A stretch of DNA of 64,000 bases from Burkholderiales bacterium JOSHI_001 (GTDB lineage Bacteria > Pseudomonadota > Gammaproteobacteria > Burkholderiales > Burkholderiaceae_C). Numbering within the stretch: position 1 is the first letter of the stretch; the number at the start of each line of letters is the position of its first letter. Positions 1 to 9,207 of this stretch are shown here, one piece after another. The stretch covers positions 4,754,096 to 4,818,095 of the forward strand of contig CM001438.1 in assembly GCA_000244995.1 (NCBI GenBank), in the 5' to 3' direction. Position numbers and translations under genes: made by a program. The notes under the pieces were generated by a model. It ran no database searches, was not told the DNA's origin, and saw only the letters and a list, made by a program, of their open reading frames with translations.

Positions 1-1442
1 GGCGTCGGCAGAACGGGCGCCGGACCGTCCGGCTGCAGATGCTGGCGCGGCTGCAGCATCAGCATCAGCTCGCCACGCTCCAGCGCACGCGCGAAGTCGC
101 CTTCCAGCACGATGGCGTCGAAGGCCTGCGCCGCCATGTCGGGCTCGAAGAAGCGGCAGCCCGCGCGGCCCTGGGTCTTGGCCAAGTACATCGCCGTGTC
201 GGCGTTCTTGATCAGTTCTTCGGCACTGGCAGCGTCGCGCGGGTACAGCGCCACGCCGATGGACGGCGTGACCGAGATGGCCTGGCCCTGCACCCGCATC
301 GGCACTTCGATGGCGTGCAGCAGGCGCTGCACCACGTCTTCCACCACCGCGGGGTCCACCACATCGGGCAGCAGCACCATGAATTCATCGCCGCCGAAGC
401 GGCCCACGACGTCGCCCGGGCGCAACGTGGCCAGCAGGCGCTCGGCCACGGTGCGCAACAGCGCATCGCCCGCCAGGTGGCCGAGTGAATCGTTCACGCG
501 CTTGAAATGGTCCAGGTCCACGAACAGCAGCGCCGCCTGGGTCCTTCCGCCGGCCAGGGTCTGTTCCAGCTGTTGCTCGAAGGCCAGGCGGTTGGGCAGG
601 CCGGTCAGCGCGTCGTGGTGCGCCAGGTGGTGGATGCGCGCCTGCGCCGCCAGGCGGGCACGGATGTCGCGCACGATGACCATGCGCAACGCCTCGCCGC
701 GGCGCGTGATGGTGCGGCCCATCACTTCGACCTGCAGCACCTGGCCGTCGCTGTCCAGCACGTCGATCTCGTAGTTCACGTCGCGCCCGGCGGCCATGAT
801 GGCCTGGGCACGTGCCCGGTGCGCCGGGGCCACGAAATCCAGGATGTGCCGCCCCACCACGGCCTCGAAGGGCGCGTTCAGCAGTGCCAGCAACGCGGCG
901 TTGGCGTCGCTGACCACGCCGTCGCGGTGGAAGATGATGCCTTCCACGCTGGCCTGCATGAACTTGGCCATGCGGTCTTCGCTTTCACGCAGCGCGGCCT
1001 CGGCCAGGTGGTGCCGCGTGATGTCGCTGATGAGCACGAAGGCGCCGACGATGTCGCCGTCGGGCGGGCGGTGCGGCACCAGGCTGACGCTGATCCAGCG
1101 CGGCTCGCCCGAGGCGGTGGTGAGATGGCGTTCGTAGCCCGCCGTGCGGCCTTCTGCCAGCATGGCGTCCACATGCGGCTGGATCAGCAGCGCCGCTTCG
1201 GGCCCCACCACGTCGGCGAAACTGCGCCCGACGATGCTCTCGGGCGTGAAGCCGAAGGTGTGGGCATAGGCCCGGTTGGACCACAGGCAGGTGAACCCGT
1301 TGCGTTCGTAGTAGGCAATCAGCGCCGGCACATGGTCGGCCAGCAGGCGAAAGCGCTGCAATTCGTCGTGCGCCGCCGGGTCAACGTCGGCGCGCAGCCG
1401 CACATCGGCGGCAGTGTCATCGCTGGCGGTGGGGGAGGCCAT
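1..1442 (-). CDS. PAS-PAS-GGDEF (probably GGDEF-EAL) cyclic-di-GMP signalling protein, 3' end outside window
   Basis: The reading frame runs leftward from the ATG at 1442 without a stop to base 1, so the C-terminus is missing. The first ~260 residues hold two PAS-type sensor domains (a PAS/PAC-like stretch with ERHL..PRWISVSLVPH, then a second with VGRHILDFVAPAHRARAQ). A diguanylate cyclase domain follows: DALTGLPNRLAFEQ, then FVDLDHFKRVNDSLGH, and an intact active site GRFGGDEF near base 390. The frame continues with ALERGELMLMLQP, the usual entry into an EAL phosphodiesterase domain, so a full GGDEF-EAL protein is likely. Family knowledge: such proteins make or degrade c-di-GMP in response to a signal bound by PAS. 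No transmembrane segment precedes the PAS domains, which suggests a cytoplasmic sensor. The signal is unknown. Confidence 0.88.
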   Translation of the reverse strand, partial: MASPTASDDTAADVRLRADVDPAAHDELQRFRLLADHVPALIAYYERNGFTCLWSNRAYAHTFGFTPESIVGRSFADVVGPEAALLIQPHVDAMLAEGRTAGYERHLTTASGEPRWISVSLVPHRPPDGDIVGAFVLISDITRHHLAEAALRESEDRMAKFMQASVEGIIFHRDGVVSDANAALLALLNAPFEAVVGRHILDFVAPAHRARAQAIMAAGRDVNYEIDVLDSDGQVLQVEVMGRTITRRGEALRMVIVRDIRARLAAQARIHHLAHHDALTGLPNRLAFEQQLEQTLAGGRTQAALLFVDLDHFKRVNDSLGHLAGDALLRTVAERLLATLRPGDVVGRFGGDEFMVLLPDVVDPAVVEDVVQRLLHAIEVPMRVQGQAISVTPSIGVALYPRDAASAEELIKNADTAMYLAKTQGRAGCRFFEPDMAAQAFDAIVLEGDFARALERGELMLMLQPRQHLQPDGPAPVLPT

Positions 1443-1505
1443 CCTGCGCTGTGTTGCTCTTGTGACGCACAAGGCAACGGATGATAGTGTGCGGCCCGCG
1501 TTTGG

Positions 1506-2321
1506 CTAGCGGGTCAGCACCGAGGCGGCCAGGCACAAATCGGCCCAGGATTTGGCCTTGTCGGCCGGGCTGCGCAGCAGGTAGGCGGGGTGGTAGGTCA
1601 CCACCACCGGGGTGGCGCCCAGCCGGTGCACGGTGCCGCGCAACTTGCCGATGGCGTCGCCCGTGCCCAGCAGCGACTGCACCGCGAAGCGGCCCATGGC
1701 CAGCACGATGCGGGGTTGCACCAGGGCGATCTGGCGCTGCAGGAAGGGGTCGCAGGCGGCCAGTTCCTCGGGTGCTGGGTTGCGGTTGCCGGGTGGGCGG
1801 CATTTCAGGGTGTTGGCGATGTAGACCTGGCGCTCGGGGCCTGGAGCGGGCTCGCCGTCGCCGGAGCGGGTCAGCCCCAGGGCCTGCAGCATGCGGTCCA
1901 GCAACTGGCCGGCGGCGCCGACGAAGGGCTCGCCCAGGCGGTCCTCCTGCTCGCCCGGGGCCTCGCCGACGATCATCCAGTGCGCCCGCTCATGGCCCAC
2001 GCCGAAGACGGTCTGGCGCCGACCCTGGCACAGCGCGCAGGCCTGGCAGGCGGACACGGCCTCGCGCAGCTCGGGCCAGGCCAGCGCGGCCACGTGTGCG
2101 GCGCGTGCCGGGTCGGTGGGCAGGGCGACAGCCGACGCCGCGGCCACGGGCGTGCGGGACCGGGGGGCAGGCGGCGGCGCCACAGGGGTGCGAACGGGTG
2201 CCGGGGCCTCGGGCGCCGGGGGCGCGGCGGCGGGCGCTTCGCCGGCGGCCTCACCCTGCGGGGACCACATCACCACGCCCATCTGGCGCAGCATCTCGCG
2301 CTGGCGTTCAGACCAGCGCAT
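1506..2321 (-). CDS. Family 4 uracil-DNA glycosylase (4Fe-4S type)
   Basis: 271 aa. Removes uracil from DNA to start base-excision repair. Seen in the sequence: a Pro/Ala-rich extension of about 80 residues, then the iron-sulfur cysteines (CQAC..C near 86-92 and C-x15-C in LKCRPPGNRNP), the family-4 active-site motif GEAPGEQED, and the second motif HPAYLLR near the C-terminus. The length is explained by the linker; the catalytic part alone is about 190 aa, normal for the family. It is the last gene of a leftward tsaB-rimI-udg run; its ATG at 2321 lies inside the 3' end of rimI (14-bp overlap), so translational coupling is likely. The long low-complexity linker is typical of Burkholderiales copies. 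Confidence 0.9.
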   Translation of the reverse strand: MRWSERQREMLRQMGVVMWSPQGEAAGEAPAAAPPAPEAPAPVRTPVAPPPAPRSRTPVAAASAVALPTDPARAAHVAALAWPELREAVSACQACALCQGRRQTVFGVGHERAHWMIVGEAPGEQEDRLGEPFVGAAGQLLDRMLQALGLTRSGDGEPAPGPERQVYIANTLKCRPPGNRNPAPEELAACDPFLQRQIALVQPRIVLAMGRFAVQSLLGTGDAIGKLRGTVHRLGATPVVVTYHPAYLLRSPADKAKSWADLCLAASVLTR

Positions 2322-2805
2322 GGGGGCCCCGGCACAACGGCAGGCTCATGACGATGGCATCTTCGCGCGGGCCCTGGGCCGCGGGGTAGTAGGCCCGGCG
2401 CCGCCCCACCTCGGCAAATCCGTAGCGGCGGTACAGCGCGCGCGCGCGTTCATTGCTGACGCGCACCTCCAGCCACAGTTGGGCCGCCGCCGCGTCCCGG
2501 GCGCGTTGCACCAGGTCGTCCAGCATGGCGCGCGCGTGGCCACGGCCCTGCTCCTGCGGCGCCACGGTCAGGTTCAGCAGGTGCATCTCTTCCACCCCGG
2601 GCATGGCCAGGTAGTAGCCCAGCCAATGGCCCTGAGTGTCCACCAACTTCATGGCCAGGTAGCCTGCGGCCAGTGAATCGATGAAGTTGCCGCGCGTCCA
2701 GGGCACCGGGTAGGCCTGCACCTCGATGGCCATCAGCGTGTCCAGGTCGGCCAGGGTCAGGGGCCGCAGCGCGGGACCGGGCGCGCCGCGAAGTTGCGCA
2801 CTCAT
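2308..2805 (-). CDS. rimI: Ribosomal protein S18-alanine N-acetyltransferase
   Basis: 165 aa GNAT acetyltransferase. The acetyl-CoA binding loop is visible as QEQGRGHA, followed by the conserved NERARALYRRYGF segment with the acidic residue and tyrosine expected in RimI. The protein acetylates the N-terminal alanine of ribosomal protein S18. The start at 2805 was chosen because ATGA at 2802-2805 overlaps the tsaB stop, a classic translational coupling, and because the frame further upstream reads as an antisense-like, Arg/Gly-rich shadow. tsaB-rimI-udg is a common gene order in Burkholderiales, which supports the call. Confidence 0.9.
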   Translation of the reverse strand: MSAQLRGAPGPALRPLTLADLDTLMAIEVQAYPVPWTRGNFIDSLAAGYLAMKLVDTQGHWLGYYLAMPGVEEMHLLNLTVAPQEQGRGHARAMLDDLVQRARDAAAAQLWLEVRVSNERARALYRRYGFAEVGRRRAYYPAAQGPREDAIVMSLPLCRGPHALV

Positions 2806-3518
2806 GCCGCGGCCCGGGCGGCTTCGCGCTCGGCGGTGGTCAGCGCCACCTTGTCGCGCAGGTACAGCGGCAGGGCCTGGGCGGCGTCCAGGCGCGGTGC
2901 GCCGCCTTCCCATGCAGCCTGGGCCAGGCGCAACAGGGCGTCGGCCCGCTGGCCGCTGCCGTCGACGCAATGCGCGGTGCCCAAGGGCAGCCGATCCGCG
3001 AAGGCTGTGACGGCCGAGCCCAGCACGGCGGCCGGCGCTTCCGCCCGCCAGCGCGCCGACAGCGCCGGCACCGTGTACAGCGCCGGCGCCTGCAGCACCT
3101 GCCAGCGCGCGCCGTCGCGGCGGTAGTGGCCGGCGTAGACCTCGTCCATGCGGGCGTCCATGGCCACCCACACCGTGGGGACGTCGGCCGGGGCATGGCC
3201 GTCGGCAACGATCTGCAGGCTGTCCAGGGCCAGCACCGGGCAGCCGGCACCGAAGGCCAGGCCCTGGGCCACCGAGCAGGCGGTGCGCAGCCCGGTGAAG
3301 GCCCCCGGGCCCTGGCCGAAGGCGATGGCATCCAAGGCCTCAAAGCCGACGCTGGCCTGCTGCATCAATTCGCGCACCAGCGGCAGCAGGCGGGCCGAGG
3401 CCAGGGCGCCGCCCGGCTCGTCGCGCACCCAGCGCCCGGCCGGCGCCAGCAGGCCCACGCTGAGCCATTCGGTGGCCGTGTCGATGGCCAGGAGACAGGG
3501 CGGCGCGCACGTGGACAT
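2802..3518 (-). CDS. tsaB: tRNA threonylcarbamoyladenosine biosynthesis protein TsaB
   Basis: 238 aa. Partner of TsaD/TsaE in forming the t6A37 modification of ANN-decoding tRNAs; TsaB itself is a non-catalytic ASKHA-fold scaffold. The N-terminus LLAIDTATEWLSVGL and the block GFEALDAIAFGQGPGAFTGLRTACSVAQGLAFG are hallmark TsaB sequences. The start at 3518 (MSTCAPPCLLAID) puts the first beta strand at the normal distance from the N-terminus; the open frame further upstream is antisense to dacB and was rejected. The gene is divergent from dacB with 37 bp between starts and is coupled to rimI. TsaC, which makes the substrate for the same modification, is encoded about 4 kb away (6436-7416). Confidence 0.93.
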   Translation of the reverse strand: MSTCAPPCLLAIDTATEWLSVGLLAPAGRWVRDEPGGALASARLLPLVRELMQQASVGFEALDAIAFGQGPGAFTGLRTACSVAQGLAFGAGCPVLALDSLQIVADGHAPADVPTVWVAMDARMDEVYAGHYRRDGARWQVLQAPALYTVPALSARWRAEAPAAVLGSAVTAFADRLPLGTAHCVDGSGQRADALLRLAQAAWEGGAPRLDAAQALPLYLRDKVALTTAEREAARAAA

Positions 3519-3555
3519 GGGGCTGGTCAGTGTAGCCGTGCGAACATTGCCGCCC

Positions 3556-5037
3556 ATGTCACGCAGGCTCCTGCGGGTGGGCGCGGCGCTGCTGGCGCTG
3601 GCCCCGTTCACCCCTTCGGTTCTGGCGCAGCTGGCGGGCCCGGCCGCGGCCGCCCCTGGCAGCCCCTTGCCCGGCGCGGTGCTGACCGCCTTGGACAAGG
3701 CCCAGGTGCCGCCCGAGGCCCTGGCCGTGGTGGTGCGCCGACTGGACCCCAGCTCTGCCCCACCGGGCCAGCCCGACCTGCTGGCCTGGCAAGCGCAGCG
3801 GCCCATGAACCCGGGCTCGGTGATGAAACTGGTCACCAGCGCCGCTGCGCTGGACCTGTTGGGCCCGGCCTACACCTGGCGCACGCCGGTGTGGCTGACC
3901 GGGCCGGTGCGCCACGGCGTGCTGCACGGCTCCCTGGTCATCCAGGGGCGGGGCGACCCGCTGTTGACCCTGGAACGCGTGTGGCTGCTGCTGCGGCGGG
4001 TGCAGCAGGCGGGTGTGAAGCGCATCACCGGCGACATCGTGCTGGACCGCAGCGCCTTTGCGCCCAACAACCGCGCGCCGGGCGACTTCGACGGCGAGCC
4101 CTTCAAGCCCTACAACACCCTGCCCGATGCGCTGCTGCTGTCGCACAAGGCGGTGATCTACCGCTTCACGCCCGACCCGGCGGCCGGCGTGGCCCGCGTG
4201 GTGGCCGAGCCGGCGCTGGCCGATCACCGCGTGCAGGCCACGGTGCCCCTGGCCGAAGGCCCCTGCGGCGACTGGCGCACCGCGCTGCAGGCCACGCCGG
4301 CCGACCCGCTGCAGATGCGCTTTGGCGGCCGCTACGCCGGCGCCTGCGGCGAGCAGCATTGGCCGCTGGCCTACCCCGAGCCGGCACGCTTCAATGCACG
4401 GTTGCTCACGGCCCTGTGGCGCGAGATGGGTGGCCAGCTGGAAGGCACGGTGCGCGATGGCGCCGCGCCCACGCGCCTGGCACCCAGTTTCGAGCTGCAG
4501 TCGCCGCCCCTGGCCGACGCACTGCGCGCCATGAACAAGCAAAGCCTGAACCTGGCCGCGCAACAGCTGTTCCTGAGCCTGGCGCTGGCCCAGCCCGGCA
4601 CCGACAGCGCCAGCGAAGCCCAGGCCGCCACCCTGTTGCAGCAATGGCTGCTGCGGCGCCTGCCCGCGGTGGCGGAACCGCAGACCGCGGTCGTCGACAG
4701 CGGCTCGGGCCTGTCGCGCACGCAACGCCTGTCGGCCAACCAGCTCGCCGCGCTGTTGCAATGGGCCTGGACCCAGCCCTGGGCGGAGGAGTTGCTGTCC
4801 TCGCTGCCGCTCAATGGCGTGGACGGCACGCTGCGCCGCAGTGCCGCCACGCCGGCACGCGCGCACCTGAAGACCGGCAGCCTGGACGATGTGGCCGCGC
4901 TGGCCGGCGTGGTGGTGGGCGCCCAGGGGCAGCGCCTGCTGCTGGTGGCCCTGGTGCAGCACGCCAAAGCCCCCGCGGCCCGCCCTGCACTGGACGCGCT
5001 TTTACAATGGGCGATCGACGAAGCCAGTGCCCGCTGA
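3556..5037 (+). CDS. dacB: D-alanyl-D-alanine carboxypeptidase/endopeptidase (PBP4 type)
   Basis: 493 aa. Class C low-molecular-weight penicillin-binding protein that trims peptidoglycan peptides in the periplasm. A signal peptide covers about residues 1-25 (MSRRLLRVGAALLALAPF...VLAQ). All three catalytic motifs are present: SxxK at 88-91 (SVMK, nucleophile Ser88), SxN at 330-332 (SLN) and KTG at 439-441. The long stretch between SxxK and SxN is the family's inserted domain. The start at 3556 gives the signal peptide at the N-terminus; the frame stays open further upstream but is antisense to tsaB there. No obvious partner gene is downstream. Confidence 0.93.
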   Translation: MSRRLLRVGAALLALAPFTPSVLAQLAGPAAAAPGSPLPGAVLTALDKAQVPPEALAVVVRRLDPSSAPPGQPDLLAWQAQRPMNPGSVMKLVTSAAALDLLGPAYTWRTPVWLTGPVRHGVLHGSLVIQGRGDPLLTLERVWLLLRRVQQAGVKRITGDIVLDRSAFAPNNRAPGDFDGEPFKPYNTLPDALLLSHKAVIYRFTPDPAAGVARVVAEPALADHRVQATVPLAEGPCGDWRTALQATPADPLQMRFGGRYAGACGEQHWPLAYPEPARFNARLLTALWREMGGQLEGTVRDGAAPTRLAPSFELQSPPLADALRAMNKQSLNLAAQQLFLSLALAQPGTDSASEAQAATLLQQWLLRRLPAVAEPQTAVVDSGSGLSRTQRLSANQLAALLQWAWTQPWAEELLSSLPLNGVDGTLRRSAATPARAHLKTGSLDDVAALAGVVVGAQGQRLLLVALVQHAKAPAARPALDALLQWAIDEASAR

Positions 5038-5081
5038 GGCGCAAGCGCCCAGGCCCGTCCACCCCTCCTGGAGCACCCCCC

Positions 5082-5354
5082 ATGAACCCGGCTTCGGCCA
5101 CCGACCTGCTGGGCTACGTGGCCGCCACCCTGACCACGGCGTCCTTCGTGCCGCAGGCCTGGCACACCTTCCGCACCCGCAACACCGCCGGCATCTCGGT
5201 GCTGATGTACACCATCTTCACCGCGGGCGTGGCCCTGTGGCTGGCCTATGGCGTGGCGCTGGGGCGCGCGCCCATCATCGTGGCCAATGCCATCACCCTG
5301 GCCCTGGCGACCGCCATCCTGGTGATGGCGGTGCGCGCCCGCCGGCGGCCCTGA
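5082..5354 (+). CDS. SemiSWEET (PQ-loop/MtN3 family) transporter
   Basis: 90 aa, the normal size for a bacterial SemiSWEET half-transporter. It has three predicted membrane helices (about 8-28, 38-58, 64-84) and the PQ motif in TTASFVPQAWHTFRTRNTAGIS, followed by the TAGIS and MYTIFTAGVALWLAYG segments typical of the family. These proteins dimerise to form a sugar-type uniporter in the inner membrane; the substrate cannot be read from sequence. It lies 44 bp behind dacB with the start at 5082 and could be co-transcribed with it. It converges on the lipoprotein gene at 5394. Confidence 0.85.
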   Translation: MNPASATDLLGYVAATLTTASFVPQAWHTFRTRNTAGISVLMYTIFTAGVALWLAYGVALGRAPIIVANAITLALATAILVMAVRARRRP

Positions 5355-5393
5355 CAGCCCCGCCGGAACGAGGCCTGGCGACCGGTTACCAGG

Positions 5394-6383
5394 TCAGAAG
5401 AAGTTCAGCAGCGACAGCAGGCTGCTCGACACCGTGCTGTGGAACAGGTAGCCCGGGCGCTGCGAATCGGCCCACAGGTAGGTGGTGGACGTGGCGGCGG
5501 CGGTGGTGGTGGTGGCCGCGACCAGGTCGTTGCTCAGGCAGCCCAGCAATGCGGTGCCGGTCTGCTTGCAGGCCGCGACGGTGACGTTGATGCCCGAGCC
5601 GTTGTTGGAACCGTTGACGTAGTTGTCCACCACGTCCGAGCCATTGGCCAGGATGACGTCCCGCGCATCCAGCTGGCCCACCGCCAGCGTGATGCCGGCC
5701 CCCAGCGCGTCGCTGATTTGGCCTATGGCTGCGGCGGCGGTGGTGCCCTGCGCCAACGCCCACGGTGAGTTGCCCAGGTAGGGCGGCGACACCACCACCA
5801 CCTTCACCCCCTTGTCGATCAGCGGCGGCACGCGGGCGGCCACGCGGTTGCCACGGGCTGCGGCCTCGACCTCGGCCTGGGCCTGGGTCAGGGTGCCGGC
5901 CACCACCTGGGTGTAAAGCTCGATCACGTCGTTCATGCCCACCTGGATGGCCACCACGTCGTTGGCCACCAGCACCGCAGCCTGGGCATCCAACTGGGCT
6001 TCGACGGTGGCCACGGTGGCGCCGTAGGCCCCATGGCCAAAAGCGGTGAACGTGGTGGTGGTGGTGGCGCCTGGGCATTGCTCGAACTTCAGGCCCAGGG
6101 CTGCGGCCACCACCTGCGGCCAAATGGGCAGCAAGGTGCAGTCGAAGGCCGGGGTGGTGGTGCTGGTGTTGACGCCATTGATGCCGTAGCGGTGGCCGGT
6201 GGCGTCCAGCACCGTGAGCTCATCGCCAAACACATGCAGGTGGTGCGGCACGAACCTTTCCACCTGGCTGGAACCGCCGCAACCCGCCAGCAGCGCAGCC
6301 GCCAGGCCCAGGGCCGCGGCGCCGCGCGCCAGGCCAAGGCCGAAGAAGGTGCGCAGGCGCGTGATGGGCTTGAAATCGATCAT
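5394..6383 (-). CDS. SGNH/GDSL-like lipoprotein with a substituted nucleophile
   Basis: 329 aa. A lipoprotein signal peptide ends in LLAGC with the lipidated Cys35. The SGNH fold is suggested by block I VFGDELTV (residues 51-58), a Gly-rich block II (AFGHGAYGATVATV) and block III with G-x-N-D in IQVGMNDVIELY. The catalytic Ser expected in GDSL is Glu55 here. The C-terminal Asp-x-x-His block also looks altered (WADSQRPGYLFHS). By family knowledge the intact fold is an esterase or lipase; this copy is probably inactive as a serine hydrolase or uses another chemistry. The start at 6383 is chosen because it gives the signal peptide. The 52 bp to tsaC hold its upstream region. Confidence 0.7.
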   Translation of the reverse strand: MIDFKPITRLRTFFGLGLARGAAALGLAAALLAGCGGSSQVERFVPHHLHVFGDELTVLDATGHRYGINGVNTSTTTPAFDCTLLPIWPQVVAAALGLKFEQCPGATTTTTFTAFGHGAYGATVATVEAQLDAQAAVLVANDVVAIQVGMNDVIELYTQVVAGTLTQAQAEVEAAARGNRVAARVPPLIDKGVKVVVVSPPYLGNSPWALAQGTTAAAAIGQISDALGAGITLAVGQLDARDVILANGSDVVDNYVNGSNNGSGINVTVAACKQTGTALLGCLSNDLVAATTTTAAATSTTYLWADSQRPGYLFHSTVSSSLLSLLNFF

Positions 6384-6435
6384 GTTTCGGATCCGTCGGG
6401 CACGTGGGGAAAGGAAAAGGACAGGCGCCGGCCCG

Positions 6436-7416
6436 TCATCGGGTGGCGGCACGCCGCAGCCGGTCGGCCACGCCGTCCCAGGCGGCTTCGTCGGGTGGCT
6501 GCTCCACCCAGATGAGTTGAGCGCCCTGGTCGTCGAAGCCGCGCAACACCGAGAACAGCTCGTGCGCGGCCTCTCGGGCGTCGCCCGGCATGCGCCTTTG
6601 CAGGGCCACCGCACTGGGCACAGCCAGGCTGCGGGAATATACCGCCAGGCCCTGCCCGCCCCGGGGCAAGGCCTGCAAAGCTTGTTGAAGTTCTGTGGCG
6701 CCCATCAGGCGCAGCGGCGCCCGGGGCGCGTAGTGCGATGCCAGCGTGCCCGACGCGCGCGGGCTGTGGCCGTCGCGTTCGCCCAACGGCGCGCCCAGCA
6801 CCCGCTCCAGGTCGGCGCGGGTGATGCGCCCCGGGCGCAGCAGCACCGGCGGCTCGCGCGTGCAGTCCACGATGCTGCTTTCAATGCCCACTTCGCAGGC
6901 GCCACCGTCCAGCACCTGCAGGGTGTCGCCAAACTCCTGCACCACGTGCGCCGCGGTGGTGGGGCTGATGCGGCCAAAGCGGTTGGCACTGGGGGCCGCC
7001 AGGCCGGCCACGCCCACGGCAGCGCACTGCGCCAGCAGCGCGCGGGCCACCGGGTGCGAGGGGCAGCGCAGGCCCACGCTGTCCTGCCCGCCGGCCGCGG
7101 CATCGGCCTGGCCCGGTGCGCGCGGCACGATCAGGGTCAGCGGTCCGGGCCAGAAGGCCTGCGCCAGGCGCTGCGCGCTGGCGGGCCAGCGGGCCGCAAA
7201 GCGCTGCGCGGCAGCGGCGTCGCTCACGTGAACGATCAGCGGGTGGTCGGCCGGCCGGCCCTTGGCGGCGAAGATGCGCGCCACCGCGGCATCGTCATCG
7301 GCCCGCGCGGCCAGGCCATAGACGGTTTCCGTGGGCAGGGCCACCAGGTCGCCGCGCGCCAGGGCCTGGGCCGCGGCCAACACCGCCGCGGGATCGCTTC
7401 CGCTGGCCACCGGCAT
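6436..7416 (-). CDS. tsaC: L-threonylcarbamoyladenylate synthase, Sua5/YrdC with C-terminal Sua5 domain
   Basis: 326 aa. Makes threonylcarbamoyl-AMP from Thr, bicarbonate and ATP for tRNA t6A37. Seen: YrdC core with VALPTETVYGLAARA, KGRPADHPLIVHV, FWPGPLTLIVPR and SANRFGRISPTTAAHV; then a Sua5 C-terminal domain (residues ~210-326) with the linker SPRASGTLASHYAPRAPL. The length fits the Sua5 (long) form rather than the short TsaC. The start at 7416 is the first ATG after the purK stop (7428-7430), 11 bp downstream of it, so it is the third gene of a purE-purK-tsaC operon. That order is common in Burkholderiales, normally behind purC. Confidence 0.92.
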   Translation of the reverse strand: MPVASGSDPAAVLAAAQALARGDLVALPTETVYGLAARADDDAAVARIFAAKGRPADHPLIVHVSDAAAAQRFAARWPASAQRLAQAFWPGPLTLIVPRAPGQADAAAGGQDSVGLRCPSHPVARALLAQCAAVGVAGLAAPSANRFGRISPTTAAHVVQEFGDTLQVLDGGACEVGIESSIVDCTREPPVLLRPGRITRADLERVLGAPLGERDGHSPRASGTLASHYAPRAPLRLMGATELQQALQALPRGGQGLAVYSRSLAVPSAVALQRRMPGDAREAAHELFSVLRGFDDQGAQLIWVEQPPDEAAWDGVADRLRRAATR

Positions 7417-7427
7417 GCTGGCGCGGC

Positions 7428-8588
7428 CTAGAAGGGGGCGATGCCCAGCAGCGCCGCGCACTGCAGCGCCACCTCGCGCGCCTGCGCCGCCGTGGCGGCC
7501 GTGACCGTGAGGTGCCCCATCTTGCGCCCCGGCCGGGCGGCGTTCTTGCCGTACAGGTGAAGGTGGGTGCCCGGCAGGGCCAGCAGCGCGGCCCAATCGG
7601 GCTGGCGCTCCTTCGCGCCGTCACGGAACCACAGGTCGCCCAGCAGGTTCAGCATCACCGCCGGCGAGTGCTGGCGCGGCGCGGCCAGCGGCAAGCCGGC
7701 CAGCGCCCGGGCTTGCAGCTGGAACTGGTCCAGGTCGCAGGCGTCGATGCTGTGGTGCCCGCTGTTGTGCGGCCGCGGCGCCATTTCATTGGCCACCAGC
7801 GAGCCGTCGGCCAGCAGGAAGAATTCCACGCACAGCACGCCCACGTACTGCAGCGCCTGCGCCACCTGCGCGGCACGCTGCACCGCCTGCTGCTGCACCG
7901 CGGCCGGGATGTCGGGCGCCGGCACCTCGGTGACGGCCAGGATGCCCTCGCGGTGCAGGTTCTGCTGCACCGGCAGGTTCACCACCTCGCCGAAGGCGTC
8001 GCGGGCCAGCACCACGCTCAGCTCGCGCTGCAGCGCCAGGCGCTTTTCCAGCACGCAGCGCACGTTCTTCAACTGGGCCCAGGCCGCGGCCAGTTCGGCG
8101 CGGCTGGCCACGGTGACCTGGCCCTTGCCGTCGTAGCCCAGGCTGGCCGTTTTCAGGATGCCGGGCAGCAGTTCATCGGCCACCGCGGCCAGGCTGGTTT
8201 CGCTGTCGATGACGGCGTGCGGCGCACAGGGCACGCCGCAGCGGGCGAAGCAGGCCTTTTCCAGCGCGCGGTCCTGGCACACGGCCACCGCGTCGGCGGC
8301 CGGGGCCACCACGCGCTGTGCGCCCAGGGTGAAGAGCACCGGCGCGGGCACGTTCTCGAACTCGGTGGTGATGGCCTGGGCCCGCTGCATCAGCTGCGCC
8401 AGGCCCTGTTCGTCGTCGTAGGGCGTCTGGATGTGCACATCGGCCACGCGGCCGGCCGGCGAGATGGGGTCGGGGTCCAGCACCGCCACCTGGTAGCCCA
8501 TGGCCTGGGCGGCGTGCACGAACATGCGGCCCAGCTGGCCACCACCCATCACGCCCAAAGTGGCGCCGGGCATCAGCGGGCCTTTCAT
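7428..8588 (-). CDS. purK: 5-(carboxyamino)imidazole ribonucleotide synthase
   Basis: 386 aa. ATP-grasp enzyme that carboxylates AIR with bicarbonate to N5-CAIR in purine synthesis. Motifs seen: N-terminal [25 protein letters not shown], the ATP-grasp segment [13 protein letters not shown] and the metal/ATP site [24 protein letters not shown]. The start at 8588 overlaps the purE stop as ATGA (8585-8588), so the two genes are translationally coupled, as expected for enzymes that pass on an unstable intermediate. Length is normal for the family. Confidence 0.95.
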   Translation of the reverse strand: MKGPLMPGATLGVMGGGQLGRMFVHAAQAMGYQVAVLDPDPISPAGRVADVHIQTPYDDEQGLAQLMQRAQAITTEFENVPAPVLFTLGAQRVVAPAADAVAVCQDRALEKACFARCGVPCAPHAVIDSETSLAAVADELLPGILKTASLGYDGKGQVTVASRAELAAAWAQLKNVRCVLEKRLALQRELSVVLARDAFGEVVNLPVQQNLHREGILAVTEVPAPDIPAAVQQQAVQRAAQVAQALQYVGVLCVEFFLLADGSLVANEMAPRPHNSGHHSIDACDLDQFQLQARALAGLPLAAPRQHSPAVMLNLLGDLWFRDGAKERQPDWAALLALPGTHLHLYGKNAARPGRKMGHLTVTAATAAQAREVALQCAALLGIAPF

Positions 8589-9109
8589 TTCAGCTCCTGG
8601 CTCATGGCGCGGGCGGCTTCGGTCTGCTTCGCACGGAAGGCCTCCAGCTTGGCGCGCAGCGCCGGCCGTTCATTGGCCAGCATGGCCACCGCGAACAGCG
8701 CCGCATTGGCCGCCCCGGCAGTGCCGATGGCGAAGGTGGCCACCGGGATGCCCTTGGGCATCTGCACGATCGAATGCAGGGAATCGACCCCTAGCAGGTG
8801 CTTGCTGGCCACTGGCACGCCCAGCACCGGCACGCAGGTCTTGGCCGCCAGCATGCCCGGCAGGTGGGCCGCGCCACCGGCGCCGGCGATGATGGCCTTC
8901 AGCCCGCGCGCGGCGGCGCCTTCGGCGAAAGCGAACATGTCGTCGGGCATGCGGTGGGCCGAAACCACCCGGCATTCGTGTGCCACGCCGAACTCGGCGA
9001 GAATCTGCGCCGCGTGCTGCAGGGTTTCCCAGTCGCTGGAAGAACCCATCAGCACCGCAACTTCCGGAACCACGGCAGGAGCGCTGGACAAGCCTGTCTC
9101 TCCGATCAA
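8585..9109 (-). CDS. purE: N5-carboxyaminoimidazole ribonucleotide mutase, class I PurE
   Basis: 174 aa. Converts the PurK product N5-CAIR to CAIR. The class I signature is present: [14 protein letters not shown], then [34 protein letters not shown] and [10 protein letters not shown]. The short extra N-terminus (about 15 residues, [14 protein letters not shown]) is not conserved in the family. It is the first gene of the leftward purE-purK-tsaC unit, and 98 bp separate it from the divergent thioredoxin gene at 9208. purC, its usual upstream neighbour, is at 27365 in this window and in the opposite orientation. Confidence 0.95.
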   Translation of the reverse strand: MIGETGLSSAPAVVPEVAVLMGSSSDWETLQHAAQILAEFGVAHECRVVSAHRMPDDMFAFAEGAAARGLKAIIAGAGGAAHLPGMLAAKTCVPVLGVPVASKHLLGVDSLHSIVQMPKGIPVATFAIGTAGAANAALFAVAMLANERPALRAKLEAFRAKQTEAARAMSQELK

Positions 9110-9207
9110 GATGAACCTTGCATTGTAGGCGGGTGCCCCCAGATGACCGGGTTGCGCCCGGACGCTGCAAGGGCATCCGCCCCGCCCTCTTTCTCGAGCC
9201 GCTTCCC

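Noticed and set aside
2970-5354. Long plus-strand frame (794 codons) reading through tsaB antisense and dacB out of frame
   Set aside because: Only its last 90 codons (SemiSWEET, from 5082) look like a protein; the rest is Arg/Gly/Pro shadow.
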